A stretch of DNA of 51,151 nucleotides from Clostridium senegalense JC122 (GTDB taxonomy: Bacteria > Bacillota > Clostridia > Clostridiales > Clostridiaceae): positions 206,300 to 257,450 of the forward strand of contig NZ_HE611055.1 in assembly GCF_000285575.1 (NCBI RefSeq), read 5' to 3'. The position numbers and the translations under genes are program-made. The stretch's first letter is position 1, and every line of letters begins with the position of its first letter. Below the pieces are notes generated by a model. That model was not told the DNA's origin. It did no database searches and was given only the letters and a program-made list of their open reading frames with translations. Shown piece after piece: positions 43,819 to 51,151 of this stretch.

Positions 43819-44874
43819 ATGAGATCAAAAAATATAAAAAAAACAATTATGAAAACTTTATGTACTACACTTTGCATTGCTATGACAGTTTCATTTATGG
43901 GTTGTTCTAGTAATAATAAGTCTACTAATACAAATAGTGTATCTACTGAAAACAGTTCTACCAAGGAAAATAAAAATTCAAGCTATCCTGTAACTATAAA
44001 AAATTATAATGTGAATAACGAAGAAATTGAAATTACTTTTGATAAGGCACCAGAAAGAGTTTTAACAACTAACCAAACTACAACTGAATTGATGCTAGAC
44101 TTAGGATTAGAAGATAAGCTAATTGGTACATGCTATTTGGACAACCCTATATCAGAAAAAGTTAAAGATAAATATGCAAAAATTCCAGTTGTATCTGAAA
44201 AGTATCCTACTAAAGAGCAAGTTTTATCTTTAAATCCCGATTTTATATTTGGATGGAAAAGTGTCTTTGCCGATAAAACACTTGGTGATGTAAGCGAATG
44301 GATAGGCAGAGGTACTAATACATTTGCTCAGCGTAATACCGTTAAATCCGTTGGAAATTATACTGTTGAAAATTTATTTAAAGATATTGATGACTTAGGA
44401 ACTATATTTAATATAAAGGATAAAACAGATAAATATATACAAGACAATAAAGATAGATTAACTAAAATAGAAGAAAAAACAAATTCTATTGACAAGAAAA
44501 AAACAACATTAATTTTAGAATCTGAAGAAAAAGGTGATTTTAGATTATATGGCAAAAATGATCTTGTAAGTGATATGGCTTTAAAAGCTGGATTAGAAAA
44601 TTTAGGTGAAGAATCTGGAACTGTAAGTTTAGAAAATATAGTTAGTTTAAATCCTGACACTATTCTTCTTATCCATGATGGCGATGGAAAAGATATTCAC
44701 GATCCTGAAATTGCTAAAATTTTCACTTCTAATGAGGCCTTGAAAAATGTAACTGCCGTTAAAAATAATGCAATAGTTGTTACTGGGCTTGCTGAAACTT
44801 GGGCCGGTGGAATTCGTGTAGTAGATGCTATTGAACGCTACTCTAAAGAATTATATCCTGAATTATATAAATAG
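43819..44874 (+). CDS. btuF: corrinoid ABC transporter substrate-binding lipoprotein (BtuF-like)
   Basis: A 351-residue lipoprotein. The signal peptide ends in the lipobox MGCSSNN (Cys near 35). The mature part is a helical-backbone metallophore-type binding protein: APERVLTTNQTTTELMLDLGLEDKLIG in the N-lobe, VLSLNPDFIFGWKSVF, the long linking helix, and the C-lobe with LENLGEESGTVSLENIVSLNPDTILLIHDG. Placement directly after a cobalamin riboswitch argues for a corrinoid ligand instead of iron-siderophore. AAAGGAG precedes ATG 43819. It is the first gene of a four-gene transcript. It delivers ligand to the permease at 44882. Confidence 0.85.
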   Translation: MRSKNIKKTIMKTLCTTLCIAMTVSFMGCSSNNKSTNTNSVSTENSSTKENKNSSYPVTIKNYNVNNEEIEITFDKAPERVLTTNQTTTELMLDLGLEDKLIGTCYLDNPISEKVKDKYAKIPVVSEKYPTKEQVLSLNPDFIFGWKSVFADKTLGDVSEWIGRGTNTFAQRNTVKSVGNYTVENLFKDIDDLGTIFNIKDKTDKYIQDNKDRLTKIEEKTNSIDKKKTTLILESEEKGDFRLYGKNDLVSDMALKAGLENLGEESGTVSLENIVSLNPDTILLIHDGDGKDIHDPEIAKIFTSNEALKNVTAVKNNAIVVTGLAETWAGGIRVVDAIERYSKELYPELYK

Positions 44875-44881
44875 GTGATTT

Positions 44882-45961
44882 ATGAAAAATAAAAACTTTT
44901 CAAATATACTAAGTAAATATAATTATTTAATAGTTATTGCTTTAATGTTGCTTTTATTAGTATCTATAGTTTTAGCAGTGTCTATAGGTTCTGTAAAACT
45001 TCCTGCCACTGATGTTTATAGTATAATTTTAAATAAACTTTTTGGTACAAGTTTAAAAGGAAAGTCAATTCCACAGGCATCTATTGATATAGTTTGGCAA
45101 ATACGATTGCCACGAGTTTTTCTTGGTGTAATAACTGGGTTAGGATTATCTCTTGGTGGAACGGTTATGCAAGCTACAGTGCAAAATCCATTAGCTGATC
45201 CATATCTTTTAGGGATTTCCTCCGGAGCCACACTAGGTGCTACTTTTTCAATATTAATTGGTGCCTCCACATTATTTACTGGAGTTTTACAAAATACAGG
45301 TGTAACCTTTTGGGCTTTTATAGGAGCTTTACTCGCCTCAATAGTAGTCTTTAAACTTTCTAATTTAGGTGGAAGAGCTACATCTGTAAAATTAGTTCTT
45401 TCTGGTATGGTAGTTAACTTAATATGTTCTGCCTTATCAAGTTTTATGATTTATCTTACAAACGATAACAGTGCCCTTCACTCACTTTCATATTGGAGTA
45501 TGGGTTCTTTAACTGGTGCTAAATGGACAAACTTATTGATACCTACAATCGTAGTTGTATTTTTTATTATAATCTTTATTATACAATCTAGGGTTATGGA
45601 TGTAATGCTTTTAGGTGATGAAACTGCTATAACTTTAGGTATAGATTTAAATAAATATAGAAAGTTTTATTTAATTAGCGTTTCAATTTTATCAGGGGTT
45701 CTTGTTTCATGTTGTGGAATGATAGGTTTTGTAGGATTAGTTATTCCTCATATTACCCGTAGTTTAGTTGGTTCAGACCATAAGAAACTTTTACCAACTA
45801 CTGTACTTCTAGGTGCTATATTCTTAGTTTGGGCAGATGTGCTATCCCGTATAATACTGAAAAATATGGAAATGCCTATTGGCATAATTACTTCACTTTT
45901 AGGTGCACCATTTTTTATTTATATTATGATAACACGTGCTTACGGATTTGGAGAAAGGTAG
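44882..45961 (+). CDS. btuC: FecCD/BtuC-type ABC permease
   Basis: A 359-residue permease of about ten helices with the family landmarks RLPRVFLGVITGLGLSLGGTVMQATVQNPLADPYLLGISSGATLGA and LVIPHITRSLVGSDHKKLLP. It forms the membrane pore of the corrinoid importer as a dimer. ATG 44882 follows AGGTGATT, 7 bases past the stop of the binding-protein gene. The helix GVTFWAFIGALLASIVVFKL and the rest match BtuC/FhuB geometry. Confidence 0.9.
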   Translation: MKNKNFSNILSKYNYLIVIALMLLLLVSIVLAVSIGSVKLPATDVYSIILNKLFGTSLKGKSIPQASIDIVWQIRLPRVFLGVITGLGLSLGGTVMQATVQNPLADPYLLGISSGATLGATFSILIGASTLFTGVLQNTGVTFWAFIGALLASIVVFKLSNLGGRATSVKLVLSGMVVNLICSALSSFMIYLTNDNSALHSLSYWSMGSLTGAKWTNLLIPTIVVVFFIIIFIIQSRVMDVMLLGDETAITLGIDLNKYRKFYLISVSILSGVLVSCCGMIGFVGLVIPHITRSLVGSDHKKLLPTTVLLGAIFLVWADVLSRIILKNMEMPIGIITSLLGAPFFIYIMITRAYGFGER

Positions 45962-45967
45962 CTTATT

Positions 45968-46732
45968 ATGAATTTAGATATTAAAGATTTAAATGTTGCT
46001 TTTGGTAATAAAACTATTGTAAATAATGTCTCTTTAACTGTAAAAAATGGTGAGTTTGTTGGATTAATAGGTCCAAATGGAAGTGGTAAATCTACCCTTT
46101 TAAAGTCTATTTACAGAGTATATTCTCCTAAATCTGGAGTTATGCTTTTGAATGGAAAAAACCTCTTAAATATACCAATTAGAGACGTTGCTAAAAATTT
46201 AGGAGTTGTTAGTCAATTCAACAATCTTGCTTTTGATATGACTGTAGAACAAATGGTTTTACTAGGTAGAAGCCCTCATAAAGGTCTTCTTGAAATTGAT
46301 AACGATAAGGATATTGACATAACTCATGAAATGCTTAAAAAAGTTGATATGTTTGACTATAGATATAGAAGTTTTTTAACTTTATCTGGTGGTGAAAAAC
46401 AACGTGTTCTACTTGCAAGGGCACTAGCTCAACAAGTGAAATTACTTATTCTTGATGAGCCCACTAATCACCTTGATATAAAGTATCAACTTCAAATATT
46501 AAAGTTAACAAAATCTTTAGGTATTACTGTAATTGCTGCATTGCACGATTTAAATTTAGCTGCTTCTTATTGTGATAAATTATATGTTATGCATAATGGT
46601 AATATTGCTGCAACTGGAGCACCTAATGAAATATTAACAAAAGAGCTTATTAAAGATGTTTATGAAGTAGACTGTACTATTCACAAATATCCAAATAAAA
46701 ATTCAATTTATATAACTTTTGAAGACTTTTGA
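45968..46732 (+). CDS. btuD: ABC ATP-binding protein, BtuD/FecE type
   Basis: A 254-residue ATPase. Walker A GPNGSGKST, Q-loop VVSQFNNLAFDMTVEQMVLLGRSPHKGLLE (family hallmark of siderophore/B12 ATPases), signature LSGGEKQRVLLARALAQQ, Walker B LLILDEPTNHLDI and switch LHDLNLAASYCD. It starts 6 bases after the permease stop. It energises cobalamin uptake. A typical FecE/BtuD length. Confidence 0.93.
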   Translation: MNLDIKDLNVAFGNKTIVNNVSLTVKNGEFVGLIGPNGSGKSTLLKSIYRVYSPKSGVMLLNGKNLLNIPIRDVAKNLGVVSQFNNLAFDMTVEQMVLLGRSPHKGLLEIDNDKDIDITHEMLKKVDMFDYRYRSFLTLSGGEKQRVLLARALAQQVKLLILDEPTNHLDIKYQLQILKLTKSLGITVIAALHDLNLAASYCDKLYVMHNGNIAATGAPNEILTKELIKDVYEVDCTIHKYPNKNSIYITFEDF

Positions 46733-46792
46733 TGAATATGAAAAAATAAGAGACTACACATTTATTTGATTATACCTAAAGGAGGTGTTTTT

Positions 46793-47119
46793 ATGTCAAT
46801 AGCAATTATGTCTTGTAGAAAACTAATTGGTAAATGCGCTGGAACTGGATGCCTTAATGCTTTTAATAACGATTTAGATGCTTTTACTATTTATAAAAAT
46901 AAAAAGGAGACTTTGGCTAGTTTTTTCTATTGTAGTGGCTGTTCAAGTACATTCGGAAGTGATGAAGATTGGCAACATAAAATAAATCAATTAAAAAATA
47001 AAAATGTTGATACTATTCATATTGCTCTTTGCATAGAGGTCGAATGTGATAACTACTCTAAACATGAAAAAATATTAAAAGCTAATGGCTTTAAAGTAAT
47101 ACATGGAACCCATAAGTAA
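46793..47119 (+). CDS. CGGC-domain protein, putative metal- or corrinoid-related
   Basis: A 108-residue protein with conserved cysteines: MSIAIMSCRKLIGKCAGTGCLNAFNN (three Cys near the N-terminus), ASFFYCSGCSSTF and HIALCIEVECDN. This pattern is the CGGC domain, a small predicted metal-binding fold seen in anaerobes. ATG 46793 with AAAGGAGG seven bases upstream is preferred over a TTG at 46766. It lies 60 bases after the ATPase and before a strong terminator, so it is the last gene of the B12 operon. A role in corrinoid handling is an inference from context. Confidence 0.82.
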   Translation: MSIAIMSCRKLIGKCAGTGCLNAFNNDLDAFTIYKNKKETLASFFYCSGCSSTFGSDEDWQHKINQLKNKNVDTIHIALCIEVECDNYSKHEKILKANGFKVIHGTHK

Positions 47120-47141
47120 ATACATATATTATAAACATTAT

Positions 47142-47174
47142 AAAAAGTAGGTATCATATATATACCTACTTTTT
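47142..47174. terminator. bidirectional intrinsic terminator
   Basis: AAAAAGTAGGTAT (47142-47154) and its perfect complement (47162-47174) around a 7-base loop, between the B12 operon (+) and the aldo/keto reductase gene (-). Confidence 0.9.
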
Positions 47175-47218
47175 AACTTCTTTATTTAATATCTTAAATA
47201 TTTCTAAAACTTCTTATT

Positions 47219-48052
47219 TTATATTCCATATTTATAAACTTTATCAGGATCTGAGCCTATCCTTATCCCTTTATCTAATTGTTGAATTTTGAATAAATCC
47301 CCTTCATTTATCTCAAAATCAAATATCTGTGAGTTTTCTTTTATTCTTGTTATATTTGTTGATTTAGGAATAGTTACAACACCCATTTGCAAATCCCATC
47401 TTAGTACAATTTGAGCTATCGTTTTTCCGTATTTTTTTGCAAGCTCCTTTAAGAGTTTATTGTCAAAGATTTTACCTCTCATTAAAGGTGACCATGCTTC
47501 TAATTGTATATTATTCTTTTTACAAAACTGTCTTAACTCATTTTGAATTAGTAACGGGTGAAACTCTACTTGATTTATCATTGGCATAATTTCAGCATCT
47601 GCCATTAAATTTTTTAAATGTTTAACAGTAAAATTACTAATACCTATTGCTTTTATATATCCTTCTTTATAAAGCTTTTCTAGAGCTCTCCATGATTCAT
47701 TGTGTAATAGGTTAGGCCAATGAATTAAATATAAATCAAGATAATTTGTTCCAAGTTTTTTTATAGAAGTTTCAAAAGCTTTTAAAGTTTTCTCATAACC
47801 TTGGTCTGAATTCCAAACCTTACTAACTAAAAATATTTCTTCTCTAGACAATCCACTCTCTTTTATTGCAATGCCAACACCTTCCTCATTATCATAGTAA
47901 GAAGCAGTATCTATATTACGATATCCAATTCTAAGCGCTTCTTTTACTGATTCAATAACTGTATGTCCATCTTCAACCTTATAAGTACCAAATCCAAGCC
48001 AAGGCATTTTTACTCCATTATTTAAAGTTGTGTAACTTTTTATATCTTTCAT
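47219..48052 (-). CDS. aldo/keto reductase
   Basis: A 277-residue AKR TIM barrel. The tetrad is Asp48 (NIDTASYYDNE), Tyr53, Lys78 (LVSKVW) and His111 (LIHWPN). NADPH-binding features are WSPLMRGK and IPKSTNITRIKENSQIFDFE. It reduces carbonyls such as 2,5-diketogluconate or methylglyoxal; substrate unknown. ATG 48052 with AAAGGA upstream is preferred over an earlier in-frame start at 48100. Divergent from the Lrp-type gene. Confidence 0.92.
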   Translation of the reverse strand: MKDIKSYTTLNNGVKMPWLGFGTYKVEDGHTVIESVKEALRIGYRNIDTASYYDNEEGVGIAIKESGLSREEIFLVSKVWNSDQGYEKTLKAFETSIKKLGTNYLDLYLIHWPNLLHNESWRALEKLYKEGYIKAIGISNFTVKHLKNLMADAEIMPMINQVEFHPLLIQNELRQFCKKNNIQLEAWSPLMRGKIFDNKLLKELAKKYGKTIAQIVLRWDLQMGVVTIPKSTNITRIKENSQIFDFEINEGDLFKIQQLDKGIRIGSDPDKVYKYGI

Positions 48053-48195
48053 TTTAATTATCCTTTCTAAATATGTGTTAAATAAGTTTTTTAATATCAT
48101 TTATATTATAATGAATATATGGTAAAATTTCCTTATCATTTGATATTATTTTAAAGTAAATATATTTTAAATAAAACAAAAGAAAGGCAATTTCT

Positions 48196-48657
48196 ATGCA
48201 TATGAAAATTGATGATACAGATATTAAAATATTAAAAGAACTTCAACAAGATAGTCGTTTATCTATTAGAGAATTATCTAAAAGAGTAAACCTATCTCCT
48301 CCTTCTGTAGCAGAAAGGATAAGAAAATTAGAAGATAGCGGAATAATTGAAGGTTATACTATAAAAATAAATGAAACAGCTTTAGGATTAAATCTTCAAT
48401 GTATTATCCAAATTGATCTTAAAAATAGTGAATTTGAAAAATTCAAAAATTTTATTTATAATCACCCTCGTGTAAATTTTTGTTATAGAATAGCTGGTCA
48501 TTCCTGTATTCTTGTAAAATTAAGTGCTAAATCTATTTTAGAAATTGAAGAATTTGTTGACTCTGTTGCATCTTTAAATGCTATCACCTCTACCTATATT
48601 ATATTTTCACAGATTCCTACCAATAAAAGCATTGAAAAATTTTTTCAATCTACTTAA
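48196..48657 (+). CDS. Lrp/AsnC family transcriptional regulator
   Basis: A 153-residue regulator. The HTH is LDDTDIKILKELQQDSRLSIRELSKRVNLSPPSVAERIRKLEDSGIIEGYTI-like (here IDDTDIKILKEL...); the effector domain (about 65-150) is the RAM fold, with LNLQCIIQIDL and a final IIFSQIPT. It senses an amino acid or related metabolite. AAAGGCAA lies upstream of ATG 48196. The divergent aldo/keto reductase and the downstream phosphotransferase may be targets (positional inference). Confidence 0.93.
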   Translation: MHMKIDDTDIKILKELQQDSRLSIRELSKRVNLSPPSVAERIRKLEDSGIIEGYTIKINETALGLNLQCIIQIDLKNSEFEKFKNFIYNHPRVNFCYRIAGHSCILVKLSAKSILEIEEFVDSVASLNAITSTYIIFSQIPTNKSIEKFFQST

Positions 48658-48701
48658 TATTTTTATTATAAATTATTATATTTATTAGGGAGGAAAATTT
48701 G

Positions 48702-49685
48702 ATGGAATCAAATATAAATTCTATAGAAAATAATGATTATTATAAAAAATTATTAACGATTTTTATTAGATTAAAACCTAAATATAAAAAAGACCTTAAT
48801 AAAATTATTATAACTTCCTTTCAAGATGTTATAAGTGAGTCCGATGAAAAAAGAATATATACTGTTTATAAAATAAATATAAACTCTGAAAATTTTGTTT
48901 TAAAAAAGTCAGAAGAGAGCGAAATCTTTATATATAAAACATTTCTAGAGAGTAAAAATTTACCTACCCCCAAAATGTTTGGTTATACTTTTGAATATGA
49001 TGAATATTGGATTTTAATTGAGTATATAGAGGGAGCTGATTTGAAAAAGTTTAATGAACAAATAGCTTTAAATAGCTCTATTAGTTTATCTAAAATTTTT
49101 AATAAGTATTGGGTAGAAAATGATTTTGATAAACATAAACTAGATAATAGATTTGAAAAATATTATTCTCGAATAATTAAAAGATCAAAATGCTTAACTC
49201 ATCATGCTAATTTATCAAAAGCTTATAAATGTTTTTTAGAAAGGCAACTAACTTGTCCTCGTACACTTTGCAATGGAGATTTAATGCAAATAAATGCAAT
49301 AAATAGTTCAAATGATGTTTTAATAATTGATTGGGGCTTTGGCGGAATTATGCCCTATTCATTAGATATTGCTAGATTGATATCTCATGGAGCAGAAATA
49401 GATGACCCCTTTTATATGACAAATGGTTTAAGAAATTTATTTGTAAAAAAACTATACAAACTGCTAAATACAGAAACTTTAACTTATAGTCAATATATTT
49501 TTGACATAAAACTTTCAATGCTAAATGAGTTCATTGAATTTCTGGAATATAATTTTAATAATCCAAATGAAGAAAAAGATCATTATTACCACTACTATTT
49601 AAAAAGAGCCAATAAATTAGCTGATGAACTACTTGATTATGTTAATCAGAAAGATAACTGTGTAATTTCTGATATAATAATATAA
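48702..49685 (+). CDS. APH/choline kinase-fold phosphotransferase
   Basis: A 327-residue protein kinase-like-fold enzyme. The catalytic loop is LCNGDLMQINAI (Asp in the HGDxxxxN position with Asn for His) and the DFG-like LIIDWGFGG supplies the metal-binding Asp. An adenine-lobe strand (ENFVLKKSEESE) and hinge WILIEYIEGADLKK precede them. It might phosphorylate choline, ethanolamine, a sugar or an antibiotic. ATG 48702 with AGGGAGGA upstream is preferred over TTG 48699. Substrate unknown; resistance is not implied. Confidence 0.85.
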   Translation: MESNINSIENNDYYKKLLTIFIRLKPKYKKDLNKIIITSFQDVISESDEKRIYTVYKININSENFVLKKSEESEIFIYKTFLESKNLPTPKMFGYTFEYDEYWILIEYIEGADLKKFNEQIALNSSISLSKIFNKYWVENDFDKHKLDNRFEKYYSRIIKRSKCLTHHANLSKAYKCFLERQLTCPRTLCNGDLMQINAINSSNDVLIIDWGFGGIMPYSLDIARLISHGAEIDDPFYMTNGLRNLFVKKLYKLLNTETLTYSQYIFDIKLSMLNEFIEFLEYNFNNPNEEKDHYYHYYLKRANKLADELLDYVNQKDNCVISDIII

Positions 49686-50040
49686 ATAATAACTATATAG
49701 AAGTAGTATTCTATATTTATTGAACCTAATATTTTTATGTAAATCAAAGTTTTATTAATATGTACTATTATAACCATATTATTTTTATTTTTTTATGATA
49801 AATTAAATTACGTTCTGAACATAATATTTTAATTCTGTCTTACATGAAAATGTATATGAACTAATAGGAATCTGTGAACAATCAAAAGAAAATAAGTACA
49901 ATAATTACAAATAGTTTTTATATTTTATAAACTTAAATACATACTAAATATTTATAAAATACTTAGTATGTATTTAATATTAATTTTAATTATTCCATAA
50001 GAAAACAAGCTCAAATTTAAATCCATTTATCAAATTTCTA
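49686..50040. other. AT-rich non-coding gap
   Basis: No ORF. It carries the terminator at 49933-49977; nothing else is supported. Confidence 0.5.
49933..49977. terminator. hairpin between phosphotransferase and sirtuin genes
   Basis: TTAAATACATACTAA (49933-49947) pairs perfectly with TTAGTATGTATTTAA (49963-49977). The tails are AT-rich without a long T run, so bidirectional termination is likely but not certain. Confidence 0.55.
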
Positions 50041-50778
50041 TTACAATTCTTTTAAAGCTTCACTTAATACTTTTCCAATAGAATCCTTTATAACTAAATT
50101 AGCTTTATTATCATATGGTGTGGCTTCTTTATTTATAAGAATTAAATTTTTTCCTTTAAAATATTCCAATAATCCTGCTGCTGGATACACAACTAGAGAA
50201 GTTCCACCTACAATAAATGTATCTGCTTGTGATACTGATAAAATCGACTTTCTTAAAATATCACTATCTAAACTTTCTTCATATAGAACTACATCTGGCT
50301 TAACAGTATCACCACAAACCTTACATACAGGTATGTTATTATTACTTTTTAACATATAATCCAAGTTGTAAAATTTATTACATCCCATACAGTAATTCCT
50401 ATGAACCGAACCATGTAGCTCTAAAACATTTTTAGATCCAGCTAGTTGGTGTAACCCATCAATATTTTGAGTTATAATAGCATTTAGCTTTCCTACTTCT
50501 TCTAGTTTAGCTAATGCTTTGTGTGCTAAATTAGGCTTGGCATCTTTAAAAATCATTTTATCCTTATAAAATCTAAAAAATTCCTCAGTATTACTCTTAA
50601 AAAAGCTATGACTAAGCATTACTTCTGGTGGGTAATTATATTTATTTTTAGAGTTATATATTCCTTGATTAGATCTAAAATCTGGAATATTACTTTCCGT
50701 TGAAACTCCTGCTCCTCCTAAAAATACAATGTTAGTACTATTTTTTATAATATCTTTTAATAATTCTATTTTATCCAT
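50041..50778 (-). CDS. NAD-dependent deacetylase/deacylase, Sir2 family
   Basis: A 245-residue sirtuin. GGAGVSTESNIPDFRS (21-36) binds NAD, TQNIDGLH (103-110) follows, and His122 in LHGSVH is the catalytic base. Zinc Cys are 130, 133, 152 and 155 (CMGC and CKVC). It removes acyl groups from lysines in the cytoplasm, a regulator of metabolic enzymes. ATG 50778 with GAGGG upstream is preferred over an earlier TTG at 50793. Monocistronic. Confidence 0.94.
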   Translation of the reverse strand: MDKIELLKDIIKNSTNIVFLGGAGVSTESNIPDFRSNQGIYNSKNKYNYPPEVMLSHSFFKSNTEEFFRFYKDKMIFKDAKPNLAHKALAKLEEVGKLNAIITQNIDGLHQLAGSKNVLELHGSVHRNYCMGCNKFYNLDYMLKSNNNIPVCKVCGDTVKPDVVLYEESLDSDILRKSILSVSQADTFIVGGTSLVVYPAAGLLEYFKGKNLILINKEATPYDNKANLVIKDSIGKVLSEALKEL

Positions 50779-51151
50779 AAAACCCTCACTCAAATTTTTT
50801 ATATATCAAATTAGAATTTAATATATAAATATTATATATAACCAAATAAAATTATGCATCAATTTCTATTAATATTTTTAAATTTTATTTAATATAAATT
50901 ACATCCAAAGGTCTTTTATGCATTCCAAATTTCTAAATTAATATATTCTATTTAACATGAATATAAAATTTTCATTTGAATTAAAATTTCAATTTAAAAT
51001 CTACATATACTTATTATTTATTTTATTACTCATCTTATTCATTAATCTAAAAAACTTTCTATGGGTTATAATCCATAAATTCTTAAAATCAAACAGTAAT
51101 TATTTAAAATTTTTCAACAAAATTTTTTTAAATAAATTAATAAATATAACA
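50779..51151. other. AT-rich non-coding end of the window
   Basis: No supported ORF, RNA or repeat; it presumably includes the sirtuin promoter. Confidence 0.5.

Overview
The window is chromosomal DNA from a strongly AT-rich Firmicute, most likely a Clostridium sensu stricto species. The support is the codon use, the strong AAGGAGG-type ribosome sites, the YtrA-type GntR/ABC operon, the EFR1 flavodoxin-ferredoxin, the cobalamin riboswitch and the family make-up. No rRNA or tRNA genes are visible. Species cannot be fixed from sequence alone.

Layout. 0-2 kb: the end of a YdcF-type membrane protein (frameshifted, running in from the left) and a TIM-barrel isomerase-like gene. 2.1-7.4 kb: an FtsX/MacB-type ABC exporter (permease plus ATPase), followed upstream by its likely two-component system with an intramembrane-type kinase. 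7.8-8.5 kb: an IS200 element whose transposase has a nonsense codon. 8.5-15.3 kb: a type I restriction-modification operon (hsdM-hsdS-hsdR, minus strand) with hsdM frameshifted in a homopolymer. 15.5-19.6 kb: an insertion-sequence graveyard with two dead DDE elements, a fragment resembling the RecJ C-terminus and a small basic ORF. So the restriction island is flanked by mobile elements on both sides.

19.7-24.5 kb: a secreted GH18 chitinase, a small membrane protein, an anchored protein with a tandem repeat domain, a membrane Ser/Thr kinase (frameshifted) and a divergent XRE regulator. Between the last two lies a 27-bp palindrome carrying both -10 elements. 24.6-28.1 kb: a redox cluster (monooxygenase, FMN reductase, nitroreductase/HxlR, EFR1/MarR) with palindromic operators next to each regulator. 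28.3-32.6 kb: an XRE-TPR regulator, the oxidoreductase UcpA, an RDD-like membrane protein and an RNA uracil-5-methyltransferase.

32.7-38.0 kb: a second two-component system and an ABC-2 transporter operon. 38.1-43.1 kb: a tandemly duplicated YtrA-type operon (GntR, ATPase and ABC-2 permeases, twice) bracketed by two previously unmarked tiny transmembrane ORFs, with a repressor-type promoter and a 26-bp perfect palindrome. 43.5-47.1 kb: a cobalamin riboswitch and terminator controlling a B12-type ABC importer and a CGGC-domain protein. 47.2-50.8 kb: an aldo/keto reductase, an Lrp-type regulator, an APH-fold phosphotransferase and a sirtuin.

The most notable points are the bracketed Ytr-like operon with its micro-peptides, the XRE/kinase cassette with shared divergent promoters, and a run of single-base indels in short homopolymers that break otherwise intact genes. 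The indels are either assembly errors or real phase-variable/decaying loci. All functions are inferred from sequence and family knowledge; nothing was searched or computed.
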